64,000 nucleotides of DNA from Platerodrilus igneus (taxonomy: Eukaryota; Arthropoda; Insecta; Coleoptera; Lycidae): assembly GCA_036346225.1 (NCBI GenBank), contig JARFIW010000905.1:62001-126000 (forward strand), in the 5' to 3' direction. A program made the translations under genes and the position numbers. This document shows, piece after piece, positions 22,001 to 34,364 of the stretch (position 1 is its first letter; each line of letters begins with the position of its first letter). The notes beneath the pieces were generated by a model. That model was given only the letters and a program-made list of their open reading frames with translations. It was not told where the DNA came from and ran no database searches.

Positions 22001-23176
22001 ATTGTATGTTATCTTAATGGTAATATAGTGTTTAAAGTTTTGAATTATCTAGTATTTGGTGGTTATCACTAAAAATTTAATTATGTACCGGTTTGATATA
22101 AGTTCTTTAAAGGTTTCTGTCAATTTTTCAATTAACTTTTAGCAGATAAACGTTAAACTAAGTGAGTGAAGTTTGTATTGTATTGTAGTTGTTCTTTTTA
22201 CTCACTGCATTAAGTATCTTGACTCGTTGTTTATAACCCCTGCTGGATATAGTATTGTGTTGTTTATGTTAGATTTTATTGCAATGGACTATTAAATATG
22301 TTGTGCTAATTTTAGCCTCTAGAATAGTGAACTTTCGTTTATGCAGTTTATGGCGGTCATGCAGTTCACTACATTTTTCATACCAGCGCAATTGGCAACC
22401 ATTACAGGTTAGTGTATTTTTAATTGATTAACTGTTTTAAAATGCCGTTGATCGATAAAAAACATACAAACATTTTTTGTTCCTTCTACTCCACATAACA
22501 TATTTTTTCCTGCATGTTCCTAATCCTTACCGCATATCACTTCTCGTTTACTGCATAAATATTTCTTTAAAAAACAAAACGCATTGCTATTCTTTGGATT
22601 TCATGTGTTTAAATTATTATAATTTTAATTCAAATCGCATTAATTTAGACGTCCAGTGACATTTGTGTAGAAAATAATCAATGTGGTTCAGTTTTTACAA
22701 ATTCTATATCGCTTTAAGAACACCTGTGCATTCATTTCAAATAATAGCTTTTGAGGTCAGAACGCCGGCAGTTTGAATCTGTTGTTTCTGATAACGAACG
22801 TAGTTCTAGCGACATAATTCAAGTTGCTTGCGCATTCAAAAAGAGTTTGCAAACATTGTTTATTTGGTTTTAATTCGTAGAACTTGTTGACAATTGTTAG
22901 CATCAATACTCATTGTAATGGTAAACATGTTAAATTACATAATTCATTTAATTTGTTAAAGACAAATTTTTGTCTTTGGCTTATTGGCATTCATTTCAAA
23001 CAATACCTCATACAAGGTGTTTAAATATCCCTAGTTGCTATAGATATTTTAACTTTGAACATTGGGTTCTTGGTTAAAAATTATTTATGTAATTTTTAAT
23101 TTTTAAATTCAAATTCTTGTCTTTGGTTTATTGGCATTTATTTCAAAACAATTTCTTAGAACTTATAAGGATATTT
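22001..23176. other. Non-coding; possible 5' end of the BEL/Pao element
   Basis: No gene seen. Two related segments (about 22960-23004 and 23110-23155) share GTCTTTGG(C/T)TTATTGGCATT. If the Gypsy element spans 23177-53385, the BEL/Pao sequence interrupted at 53386 must continue here, so a BEL LTR and leader could lie in this stretch; none was recognised. Confidence 0.35.
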
Positions 23177-23813
23177 TGTTATAATCATTGAGACCATCAT
23201 AGTCTAAGGTATAACCGTTAAAGTCATAAGAGCCACTACGACAGTTGGCAACACAAAATACACACGTACATAACATTACACAAGATATTACGTCATTATT
23301 GCGTCTCAACTGGTATTACATACCGAGGCGCCATAAAAAAAAAAATAAAATGTACCCACAAAGTGTGGAGCTCTTCCTGATTTTACGGTTATTTTTGCGG
23401 CAGGAGCCACGTTCCTTTCCATTAATCTCGCTGTTAGGCGTGGTTTGGCTTTCGCCCTCGTTGAAGTCAGATTTGCTTTATCTTCCCTCTTTTTAATCGT
23501 AGATAGAACGGAGCAATAAAGGTAGGAAACGATACAGGGTAGAAATACGACAAAGAAACCTACACTACCTGAAAGAGAAGACAAAAAAAGACACAGACAA
23601 ACCTCACTGTTAGACGTATAGTTGGCTAATGCCCTCGTGTCGGAAAACGCACACTTCCTTCCCCATTCCACGTCTACGCATTCTCTCGCGCCGACGCAAC
23701 TGTCCCAAGTTACGGAAATGCACAAATCTTTTTTTAAAATATTGGCGCGATTTCAGTCACATATTTAAGACTAAAATCAAAAATGATACATAGCCGATTT
23801 TCGGCATGTAACA
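23177..23813 (-). repeat. LTR, probable 3' LTR of the old Gypsy element
   Basis: 637 bp, about 90% identical by eye to 52645-53385, bounded TGTTA...TAACA. It lacks a 72-bp tandem duplication and two short segments found in the other copy. The four bases before it (ATTT, 23173-23176) match the four after the other copy (53386-53389), as expected for the two outer ends of one insertion. The four bases on its own right side (ATCG) do not match, so it does not look like a simple solo LTR. Against the pairing, no polypurine tract is seen on its inner side. The frames at 23245-23496 and 23306-23725 lie inside the LTR and are not genes. Confidence 0.75.
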
Positions 23814-26539
23814 ATCGCGACAAAGCCATAAAAAAAAATCTTAAAAAAAGAAAATGACTGTTAACACGGTGTAATAAAAATTTTTTCTTAAACTTGTTTT
23901 TTTTTTATTAAGTTTAATTATTCTCGTGACTATCAGCTAATAGATTACACCTTTAAATTTTCTAAACCCTAACCTGATATCACAAGGTCGAGAATTTCTT
24001 ATTATTAATGCAAGCCCAAGGTAAAGTTGGATGGTAAATGGCTTGAGAAAAAGAAAAACTCTTAAGACATAAACGGCTAGTCGAGTGTTAGCTCTGGGTA
24101 GATCATGAGCTTGGGTCATGGGTTGTCAAAAGACCAAAAATATATTTAATGATCGCCACCGTATTTTTCAATACAAAAAACTCCAAACTTTAACTGTGTT
24201 TGTATTAGGGGAATGCGAAAACCTTATGTCAACACCACTAACATAGCCATAAAACCTGAATTTCTCTCTTTTAAACACACCAAAACCTCAAACACCAGAT
24301 GTCATACAGATGTCTCAGCTTGACCTGTGAACAAACGAAGGTACAACATGGACACCATTTGTGTCCTCAAAAATATCTGCCAAAAATAAAATAATGGAAT
24401 TTAGGTTTCTAAAATATACACCCAGGGAATTTGTTTTCGTTACACACAATTTCTTATCAGGGATGACTTGTAATTTTTACTTGAATTTTAAATAATAAAA
24501 AGTCATTCAAAAACAAAATAGATTCTATTTGAATAAATTTCTGGATTCATGTTACTATAATATTTTAATTCGTATCTCTATAATATTTTCACTTAATAAT
24601 TTTTATGGAACAGAAATATACTAGTAAAGAATTGTATTCGATAATATAAAGATCTCTAAATGGATCTTCCTACAAAAATTAAATGTACTGACTTGAGATT
24701 TTCTAAATTATTCATATTACATAATATTCTTTCTAAGCCATAGAAGTACTTCTTCGACCTTTACAGTGAAATTTAATTACCTAAGCGCCGATAAAATAGT
24801 ATGTAGTTATCCTAAGTTACTTTTCTTAACAGTTAATACGCGAATTCCACATTTCGATTAAAAATGAAAGTTCATGACCTCAAAATATTTAAACATACTT
24901 TAAATTAACGTAAGACGACATGTGAGGTGTAAATAGGACAACTGAATCTATGTTTTTTTATATCTGACATAAAATGTCATTCACAACTTTTTAAATGTAC
25001 ACTTTGTGTGCATGTGCAAACATTCTGACAAACAATAGATTTGTTATTTAATTCGCTGTTTCCTTAAAAGCTTTTTACGTTACAAAATTTTTAATGTTCT
25101 ATTTTCTTATTGCAACTTAATTAATATTCAAAGTGATTAAATTCTAAGGAACACTCACGTGTTGTGATACTGCTCTGAACGAAAGAAATAGGACCTTGAC
25201 CTCAGCTGCCGGAAATTTCCATAACTATCGATTATCAAAGTTCTTCTGAATACAACTATCATTTAACAAAACTAACTTCTGCTTGATTAAATTTAATACT
25301 CCAACAAAATTTCTAGATCCAAGATTTGTTTATTCGATATTATTTATTTCTAAAGTTGAATTATACGAAACATATATGAAATTGCCTTCTATGATATTGC
25401 ACTATGAGGAAAAATATTAATATAATTTATTTAATTAATTTATACCAATTGTATTAATGATGTAAAGGGGGGCTTCCATCTCCTTAGGCCCTGCAGGGAT
25501 CAACTGAACCGCTCTAGGTGGAACTTATAGAAAAACATCCTCACGCTACAGCTGCTAGGTTCGACCTCCAGACACCAAGAATCAATCAATTATTCATCTT
25601 TTTTCTTACTCTGTTAGAGGCCACGTGTTTAGACACGACCATCTTGACTTCACTATCCTGCCGAGCAGCTTACCCGTTCGAACGCTGATAAAGAAGTGAC
25701 AAATTGACAACTCGACGAAGCTTAGTAACGAATCTTAGACCATAAAGGTAAAGGAGTCTATATGTTATTATTAATTTTATGTATTAATTTGTTACCAAAC
25801 GGAAAGTTATAAATTATATATTTTATTTTATTGCTGATTTATTCTATATTAATGAACGAAGCGTAACAAGAAAAAAATACGTTACACAGGTAAAAGCTAA
25901 AATCTAAATCCTAACTGACCTACATAAACCCTAACTTAAATTCTAGAAAATGTTTATTTTAGGCCCCACTTGGTTGTTTCAACCGATAACACTTCTTACG
26001 ATTAACCAGGAAACGGAATGTGTAGCCCCATTGTTTATGAACTACATTTATAAGTGCACACACTAGTCTTTAATGTGGTGCAGTTATAATCGACAGCATA
26101 AATTTGTCGGAGAGCACGAACCACTACTAAAACTTGAACAAATGCGACAAGTCGCCTAACATATATACTATAACTGAAGCTAACATTACAGTTTTTGAGT
26201 GCACACGCACATAAGCATTGCATTTAAACTGTTTTTATTTCGGCAAAGAATGTCCAAATTTCAAAATGTCCAAAAGAGCAAGTTACTATGCACTTTAGCA
26301 AATTTTTATGTACTGGTACTCTGGTGTAATAAACAATACACATCACAACTTGTTCATGACATGGTTGTGAATTAACAAATTTACCAACAGTACCATCTTA
26401 CTAATTTCTTATATTACTAACCTAACAAATTACATGGCTATCATCAGGTTAGCTTCTTCACTAAATATTCAAAAAATAATTTCCACGTCTGATCGTAAAT
26501 ACCAAACTTTAGGAAGATAAAAAAGGTAAGACAAAGTGT
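23814..26539. other. Non-coding, nothing recognised
   Basis: AT-rich sequence without a supported gene or RNA. Under the nested model it is old Gypsy 3' sequence plus unrecognised insertions. Confidence 0.45.
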
Positions 26540-26765
26540 CAAGCTATTTTCGAAGATAATAGGTAAGATAACGATAATAAGCTTAAGTTATTATCAAAGA
26601 TAATAGGTAAGATAAAGATATTAGCTCAAATTATTATCAAAGATAATAGGTAAGATAAAATATTAAGATAAAGTTGTTATCAAAGATAATAGGTAAAATA
26701 ACGAATATTAAGATAGTTGTTATCAAAGATAATATCGTAAAATAACCATATTAAGATAAAACTAG
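26540..26765. repeat. Minisatellite, about five 40-43 bp units
   Basis: Units are built around TTATCAAAGATAATAGGTAA followed by (A/G)ATAA and an ATTAAG-type spacer. They start near 26553, 26591, 26634, 26678 and 26719. The fifth has diverged (AATATCGTAA). Confidence 0.85.
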
Positions 26766-26952
26766 ATAACAATAGATGGATCCAAAACGTCCCAGCACGC
26801 TAAGGCACGCTACGACTATATACATCAAAGATATAGCGTGGAATTCTCCAGCTCACCAAGCCGTTCTGTCATCCATCCCAAAGATACACGATAGAGTGGC
26901 TCCTTGAAGCCGTTATATAGGGAAAAATACTCGTACCACTAAAAAAAAGCAA

Positions 26953-27053
26953 CCTGTGAAGCAGGCCCGTTTATAAAAAACGGTACGAGAGACCGGAAAA
27001 GGTATTTGGGTGCATTTTTGCACCCGGCGTTAATAGATATCGGTACGATATCT
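26953..27053. repeat. Cluster of four short perfect hairpins
   Basis: In 101 bp: CCTG/CAGG (26953-26965), CCGTTT/AAACGG (26967-26983), GGGTGCA/TGCACCC with a TTTT loop (27008-27025), and AGATATCG/CGATATCT with a 3-base loop (27035-27053). They lie directly before an AT tract and the 27072 LTR. The function is unknown. Confidence 0.75.
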
Positions 27054-27054
27054 A

Positions 27055-27071
27055 CCCTTATATATATATAT
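27055..27071. repeat. (TA)n tract, left part
   Basis: A short TA tract before the LTR at 27072. A longer one follows the partner LTR at 34367. The LTR element seems to have inserted into a TA microsatellite. Confidence 0.8.
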
Positions 27072-29137
27072 TGCTGTGAAACCTCCAAATCCGTGAACTA
27101 CGCTTTTCGCCTCGGCTGCTCACCTAATTTTATAAATCTCCTCATTCATAAAAATTAAACACATTCCTACCACAAACATTAACGTTAACTCTATTTACAT
27201 CAATATTCAGAATACATTAAATTTTCAAATTAAATTTCAGCATAAAATTCAGTTTTTAAAAAGAATTTCAAGATTAATTTTATTATCATTTTACTGTGCA
27301 TCCACAATTAAAGTCCTTGTTGGATGCCTACTAATTAATATAACAATATAAGCAGACCGGAGTCTGAGTACAAAGGGAGCATCTACCACCCCTTTACGTT
27401 AATTAACCAGGTTTGTCTAATTGAGCTCAAAGACATACCCAAAGTTTCATCATATTCCCGAACATCAAAACAAAATACCCCTTTTACTTAAACAAGCAAA
27501 TTTCATCTTAAAATTAAACTTTTATGGTTAGAACAATTTCACTAATGTCCATTTAAAGTAAATCAATTATAAAGTCATTCAATACACACAAAAATGTCAA
27601 ACAAAATAGTATAATTTACCTGAAGGTTACTGTCCTCGTCGTTTCAAGGTATCGTTTCTTTAGTTAATCACACCATTCAACAGGATTATAATTACGGCTT
27701 CTGATTCTCTACGCTTTAAAAATTTTCTCCATCACCAGTTGTTTCTGGGCTTTTCCGGAACTCATCTATGTATATCTGACCCTTGTTTCGTGGATCCAGA
27801 CACGTATTTGAACCATTTAATTATTAACACCCCCGAAAAATAGCAAATAACTTCATGCTTCTGTCACCAATATACGCCAAAACTGCCTACTTTTGTGTAT
27901 ACATTCGTCGTTGTAAATTTTGCTAATTGGTACAGTGAAACTAAATTTTATTACCTTGTATCTAAGTGCACTGAAGTACATTCATGTTAACACGTAAATA
28001 ACAAGCTATTTTGAATCACTAAAATATACTAGCAAACTTTAAATTATTTAATCAAACTAAAATGCACGGTTTAACATTTTCAATCAAGTCGCGTATGTAC
28101 GAGCTTTTAACGCATCGAATCGTCAAAAGTCTCAGAGTCTAAGAGGCCGAAATTCATATTACCGCCGGTATATATAGCAAAAAGCCTGTCTATCGGTCTG
28201 TTCCCCAAAACGGGTAATTCTAAAGAATTTCTCATGCCATGTTCCCAGTCTGCCGCTCACGCGTCGATTTTACGAATTTTCACTCGCCCCATTTAAATCT
28301 CAGAAAATTTCCACACGGCACGCAAGCATGTCCGAGAAAAACTAATTGATTTTGTACAGAAATTGTTGTTCTACCTCTGATATTTGCATCCTATTTTTAA
28401 CCAATTGTGACTCTCGTGACGTTGTTTGAATCCCGCCTTTTACAATATGTGTCTTTGCTTGACGCATTTCTCTTTCCTTCTCTACCGTGTTCTTATTGGT
28501 GCAAATTGACACTCTTCATTATCGATTATTTCAGTCCACGCGGACTGTTATCTGGGTTTAATAAACCCGTATCGCACATTCTCGTGAATACTAAGCCCCG
28601 GTTTCTCCAAGATTCTTTGAAACATTAATTATCTGCAAAATTTACGCCGAATGTGATATTTAAACTACGCAGGTGTTCAAAATAATATTAATTCTCAGAG
28701 CTTTATTCCGTGGTATTTTAATCTTGGGTTTTACAAGTTTCAATAGGTATTATATGTTATTAACGGTTTAATTAACTCCAATTAAAATTGATTTCTATCC
28801 TTTTCATTTTTAGCGAATACAACTTAAATATTAATTATTATAGGTACACTTTGTTTTACTACCGGTTACTTAAATAGAGTTAATTAAGATAAATTTTGCA
28901 CGTAATTTCTCTTTGTTTAGAAATAATTACATTTCACGCAGAGCTTTTCAATACTGCTTCTTTTGATATAAAGCGTCTTATAAATAATTTAAATTTCTTA
29001 TTTTTACTGAAACAACCGAGTTTATTTATGCTTCATGGTTTTAATAACGCGTATTATTTAATGAAATTCCTTATACACGGTGATTAAAATTATTTGATGT
29101 GATTATTTAATTTTCTACCCTGGTCTAAATATGAGTA
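27072..29137 (-). repeat. 3' LTR of the 2 kb-LTR element
   Basis: 2066 bp. A TATATATA string with GC-rich surroundings (CCGGTATATATAGC near 28165-28180) may be the promoter TATA. Compared with 32305-34366, about eight to ten differences are one-base changes in homopolymer length and about six are substitutions. Small frames at 28407-28628 and 28896-29087 recur in the other LTR and are not genes. Confidence 0.9.
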
Positions 29138-29872
29138 TTTTCCCCCTATTTGAATACAAATAATCCCACTTATTTGAATGCAAATATAAAGCATTTAGAC
29201 AAAACAGTACAAAAAAAAATTGCCTATCTCTCTCTACCCTTATCTATCTAACTTACCTACTTTGTCTCCAATCCAAAAAAAAATATTTACAGCTATCCTA
29301 TATCCCTATCCTATTCCTAACTTTCACCTAATTCTATAAACTGAAATTATCCCTAACTTCATCCTACTCATCCATCTAATCCTATATACATCCTATATAC
29401 CTATCATATTCCTAACTTTTAACTAATCTTCACTATACTTTACTTCATCCTACCTAATCCTATATACCTATCCTACTCTTACTCTATTCCTAACTCGCCA
29501 CTAATCTTATAAGAAATATCTATACTTAACCTATCTTATTTTCTTCCTACATTTACTCTTTATTCTCATCCTAAACCTATTCCTAATTATCTCCCATACT
29601 TATCCTATACCTAACTTTATTTTCTATAAACACTTACTTCTACTTTTCTATATACACCTATTCTCTCCTATCCTATTTAAATCTAACTCTCTTCTTGACC
29701 CTCCATGTCTTTCTTCTTACCATCCTAATACTCTTCATCCCTATCTCTCCCCCTTCTATATCTATACTTAACCTCCCTATTATCTCACATACAATAAACT
29801 TATCATCCCTATTATCCTGACTCTTAAATATTACTTCTTCTTCAGTCCCTACACTTGTCTGTTTCTCATTTA
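29138..29872 (-). other. Strand-asymmetric internal region
   Basis: Between the purine tract and the truncated pol. From about 29220 to 29790 the plus strand is almost devoid of G and made of CCTAT/CTTAC/TCCTA words; the sense (minus) strand is therefore nearly free of C and rich in TAGGA words. No coding content is seen. Confidence 0.7.
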
Positions 29873-30595
29873 TTATTGTTTCCTTTCTGCCGACAAACCA
29901 AACGATACTACTTTACAATTATCGATTTTTCCCTCTATGGAAAATCCTATGTACCTTCTAGACTGCTTGTGTAATGGAATCCGCCAGAATGAATCCTTTA
30001 AATCTACTTGATTAAAAACAAACTTGCCATCTTTACTTAATTTCGTCTTCACCTGCTCCTGATATGCTGCTTCTACCCCCACTACTTCTGCATGTTTTTG
30101 TATTAAAGCTTGAACCTCTACTCTCCTATCCTCTGGACATATTATCGTGTTGATCTGTTTAACTTCATCATCCTCTAACTCTACTACATTAATATTCAAC
30201 CCCGTGTCATCCTCTGTGACTTCATAACTGCCCTTCCATGGCACTACCCTATCTTTAATCCTTACTACCTTCCTTTCCATATCTATCAAAACCCCTAACT
30301 TCATCATACAGTCAACACCTAAAATGCTCTGAAACTTCAGTCCAGGTACAATTACAAACTCCTGTTCACAGCTTAAATCTCCTATATCTATCCTAAGCAC
30401 CACAACACTATTTACTACAGCAAACTTCTTTTTATTTGGAGCTACTAAATGGCTACGTTTTATAGGCATAATTCTATCACAAACCTTATCCCTAATTTTG
30501 CTGACGAATTCCTCCGATATTAAACTCGCCTCTGCCCCTGTATCAAGTAATACTTCTACATTATTCTCAAAAATTTCTAAATTAATAATTGGCAA
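29873..30595 (-). pseudogene. pol: Protease fused to an RT fragment
   Basis: 240 codons. The N-terminal 120 residues are a retropepsin with VEVLLDTGAEASLISEEF (intact DTG) and a later ILGVDCMMKLGVLIDM segment. After a linker containing CPEDRRVEVQALIQKH (an RT N-terminal type sequence), the frame jumps to FVFNQVDLKDSFWRIPLH, an RT motif A with its Asp, then IGFSIEG, and ends within the next RT motif. The finger region before motif A and everything after it (YxDD, RNase H, integrase) are missing, so at least two internal deletions occurred. The protein may keep protease activity but not RT activity. Confidence 0.82.
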
Positions 30596-30699
30596 ATATA
30601 ATTTTTCTACAGTTTCTGGCTCTACTTCCTCCTCAATTTTGAAAAATTCACGTGGATATTCGTATACATTTACACAGAAATCTAGTGGTCTGTCACGTT

Positions 30700-31635
30700 C
30701 TAAAAATCCTGTCTCATCCTGTTTTCCGTGCTTGGTCCTGGTTGTCCTTCTACAACCTGTGCGTACGTCCTCCTCGTGTTAATATCCGTGTCCCTGTCTC
30801 TATTCGGCGTGCTGGTCACAGTCCCGTTTACTTCCGGTAAACTGTTCTGTCGCGTGTAACTAGGTCTTGGCGTCGGTCCCCTAGTCGCACTATTACTTCT
30901 GTATTCCTTTCCTCGTCGTTCCCAATTCGGTCGAAGATTTCTGCTGTAGTCAGGCCGTCTCGGATAATTCGGTGTCCTGTTGTCAAACCTAACTGTGTTA
31001 ACGTTTCGTTCTCGTATCTCTCTTGTCCGTCCTACACATACATCGTCATATCTCTGCAAATACTCTAAAAATGTCTCCCGTTCTGTGATGTTTTGTAAGG
31101 CCACGTGTTGTCTAATTTCCAGTTCAAAATGTCGTGATAGGTACTTAATAATCTGTCTGTCCGTCAATGGTGGATTCAGTTGTTTGGCCACACTGTACTT
31201 GCGGATGGCATATTGCTCCCTAGAACCTGCAAACTCTCCCTTAAATTTTCCTGTAATCAAGTCGTCCCTAATCTGATCCTGTTTGTGATCACTCCAGTAA
31301 TGTAAAAATTTGTCTTCAAAGTCGTGATACGTGTCTATGTCCTGTCCTACCAAATTGTACCATGCTTCCGCGTTGTCCTTTAATAAAGCCTTTATCGTAT
31401 TTAGTTTGGTCTGTTCGTCAAATAAATTTCCCACTAGATTTCTTACACTATTAATAAAAATTTGTGGATTTACCCTGTTATCGCCATAAAACTTCATGTG
31501 TTGGTCCAATGATACTCCACCTGTATAAAATCTGGGACCATCCCCCGTTAAATTTGACATGTTGTATTTAATACTACTAACTTCACGTTCTACCCTGCCT
31601 AACTGATCCCTACATGAGTCCGTTACTTCAGTCAT
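30700..31635 (-). CDS. gag: Gag-like protein
   Basis: 311 codons, open. The central region (AEAWYNLVG, DFEDKFLHYWS, FKGEFAGSREQYAIRKYSVAK) fits the retrotransposon Gag/capsid fold with its conserved W and helix pattern. The C-terminus is basic and rich in Arg, Pro and Asn (RRPDYSRNLRPNWERRGKEY) and could bind RNA in place of a CCHC knuckle, which is absent. The ATG at 31635 lies 85 nt beyond the end of an upstream coiled-coil frame, and together they may once have been one Gag. Protease follows in another frame. Confidence 0.75.
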   Translation of the reverse strand: MTEVTDSCRDQLGRVEREVSSIKYNMSNLTGDGPRFYTGGVSLDQHMKFYGDNRVNPQIFINSVRNLVGNLFDEQTKLNTIKALLKDNAEAWYNLVGQDIDTYHDFEDKFLHYWSDHKQDQIRDDLITGKFKGEFAGSREQYAIRKYSVAKQLNPPLTDRQIIKYLSRHFELEIRQHVALQNITERETFLEYLQRYDDVCVGRTREIRERNVNTVRFDNRTPNYPRRPDYSRNLRPNWERRGKEYRSNSATRGPTPRPSYTRQNSLPEVNGTVTSTPNRDRDTDINTRRTYAQVVEGQPGPSTENRMRQDF

Positions 31636-31719
31636 TTTACGTTTATTTCTTCTTCACAGAAAATGCGTACTTCGGACCTTAAATGTCCCATTTCCTGTCG
31701 AAGACCTGTAATATCACGT

Positions 31720-32157
31720 TCATTTTTTCAACCCTATTTTCAACTTCCCCATCTTTACGGTAAGACTATTTTTAAATTCTGAAACTTCTTGATTCGTCTT
31801 ATCTATTTTCTGACTAATTTGTTCAAACTTACGATTCGATTCCTCACTCATTTCTCTAATCTCTTCTAACTTCCTGCTCGATTCTTCCCTAGCTCTATTA
31901 GATTCATCGCTTAGCTGTTCTAATTTTCTATTGGACTCCTCCATCGCTCTATTCGATTCTTCCCAAGCTCTATTAGATTCTTCACTCATCCTCTCTAACA
32001 TTCTCAATATCATCTCGTTTCCTTGATCCCCTGATTCCGTCCTCGACTGATCTCTACTGCCTCCAGCATCTTCCATTTTAGAATTTTTCTCACACAATGC
32101 ACTATCGTCACTTCCAATTTCCACTCCTTGACTCCTTAACCACTCTTTTCTCTGCAT
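31720..32157 (-). CDS. Coiled-coil N-terminal Gag segment with EESNR repeats
   Basis: 145 codons. The first 50 residues are polar; residues 50-120 repeat (S/W/M/R)EESNR(A/K) about six times with LEQ/LEE spacers, predicting a long charged coiled coil, then a Lys-rich end. It starts 147 nt downstream (in minus orientation) of the 5' LTR, as a first Gag frame would. It probably mediates self-association. The frame stops at 31720 and the next begins at 31635, so a frameshift or a stop separates them. Confidence 0.65.
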   Translation of the reverse strand: MQRKEWLRSQGVEIGSDDSALCEKNSKMEDAGGSRDQSRTESGDQGNEMILRMLERMSEESNRAWEESNRAMEESNRKLEQLSDESNRAREESSRKLEEIREMSEESNRKFEQISQKIDKTNQEVSEFKNSLTVKMGKLKIGLKK

Positions 32158-32304
32158 ACGTTCTACTCACTCACACACACTCTAAAATACTCTTAAATTT
32201 ATACACACACAGAAACTCTCTCTCTCTCAGATCGCCAGTTTCCTGGAATAAAATCACAAAAATTTTATTTGGAACTCGAGCCTCACTTTTGGGTCGTCAA
32301 ATTA

Positions 32305-34364
32305 TGCTGTGAAACCTCCAAATCCGTGAACTACGCTTTTCGCCTCGGCTGCTCACCTAATTTTATAAATCTCCTCATTCATAAAAATTAAACACATTCC
32401 TACCACAAACATCAACGTTAACTCTATTTACATCAATATTCAGAATACATTAAATTTTCAAATTAAATTTCAGCATAAAATTCAGTTTTTAAAAAGAATT
32501 TCAAGATTAATTTTATTATCATTTTAACGTGCATCCAGAATTCAAGTCCTTGTTGGATGCCTACTAATTAATATAACAATATAAGCAGACCGAGTCTGAG
32601 TACAAAGGAGCATCTACCACCCTTTACGTTAATTAACCAGGTTTGTCTAATTGAGCTCAAAGACATACCCAAAGTTTCATCATATTCCCGAACATCAAAA
32701 CAAAATACCCTTTTACTTAAACAAGCAAATTTCATCTTAAAATTAAACTTTTATGGTTAGAACAATTTCACTAATGTCCATTTAAAGTAAATCAATTATA
32801 AAGTCATTCAATACACACAAAATGTCAAACAAAATAGTATAATTTACCTGAAGGTTACTGTCCTCGTCGTTTCAAGGTATCGTTTCTTTAGTTAATCACA
32901 CCATTCAACAGGATTATAATTACGGCTTCTGATTCTCTACGCTTTTAAAATTTTCTCCATCACCAGTTGTTTCTGGGCTTTTCCGGAACTCATCTATGTA
33001 TATCTGACCCTTGTTTCGTGGATCCAGACACGTATTTGAACCATTTAATTATTAACACCCCGAAAAATAGCAAATAACTTCATGCTTCTGTCACCAATAT
33101 ACGCCAAAACTGCCTACTTTTGTGTATACATTCGTCGTTGTAAATTTTGCTAATTGGTACAGTGAAACTAAATTTTATTACCTTGTATCTAAGTGCACTG
33201 AAGTACATTCATGTTAACACGTAAATAACAAGCTATTTTGAATCACTAAAATATACTAGCAAACTTTAAATTATTTAATCAAACTAAAATGCACGGTTTA
33301 ACATTTTCAATCAAGTCGCGTATGTACGAGCTTTTAACGCATCGAATCGTCAAAAGTCTCAGAGTCTAAGAGGCCGAAATTCATATTACCGCCGGTATAT
33401 ATAGCAAAAAGCCTGTCTATCGGTCTGTTCCCCAAAACGGGTAATTCTAAAGAATTTCTCATGCCATGTTCCCAGTCTGCCGCTCACGCGTCGATTTTTA
33501 CGAATTTTCACTCGCCCCATTTAAATCTCAGAAAATTTCCACACGGCACGCAAGCATGTCCGAGAAAAACTAATTGATTTTGTACAGAAATTGTTGTTCT
33601 ACCTCTGATATTTGCATCCTATTTTTAACCAATTGTGACCCTCGTGACGTTGTTTGAATCCCGCCTTTTACAATATGTGTCTTTGCTTGACGCATTTTCT
33701 CTTTCCTTCTCTACCGTGTTCTTATTGGTGCAAATTGACACTCTTCATTATCGATTATTTCAGTCCACGCGGACTGTTATCTGGGTTTAATAAACCCGTA
33801 TCGCACATTCTCGTGAATACTAAGCCCCGGTTTCTCCAAGATTCTTTGAAACATTAATTATCTGCAAAATTTACGCCGAATGTGATATTTAAACTACGCA
33901 GGTGTTCAAAATAATATTAATTCTCAGAGCTTTATTCCGTGGTATTTTAATCTTGGGTTTTTACAAGTTTCAATAGGTATTATATGTTATTAACGGTTTA
34001 ATTAACTCCAATTAAAATTGATTTCTATCCTTTTCATTTTAGCGAATACAACTTAAATATTAATTATTATAGGTACACTTTGTTTTACTACCGGTTACTT
34101 AAATAGAGTTAATTAAGATAAATTTTGCACGTAATTTCTCTTTGTTTAGAAATAATTACATTACACGCAGAGCTTTTCAATACTGCTTCTTTTGATATAA
34201 AGCGTCTTATAAATAATTTAAATTTCTTATTTTTACTGAAACAACCGAGTTTATTTATGCTTCATGGTTTTAATAACGCGTATTATTTAATGAAATTCCT
34301 TATACACGGTGATTAAAATTATTTGATGTGATTATTTAATTTTCTACCCTGGTCTAAATATGAG

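Noticed and set aside
23306..23725. 139-codon minus-strand frame and the overlapping 23245-23496 frame
   Set aside because: Both lie wholly within the LTR copy and are not open in the other LTR.
25470..25570. GC-richer segment with GGTTCGACCTCC resembling a tRNA T-loop
   Set aside because: No cloverleaf with matching acceptor and anticodon arms could be built.
26540..26765. Regularly spaced repeats that could suggest a CRISPR array
   Set aside because: Units are adjacent and degenerate without unique spacers, and the context is eukaryotic.
30498..30840. Plus-strand frames opposite the protease and gag frames
   Set aside because: Antisense shadows; the minus strand has the DTG motif and Gag-like content.
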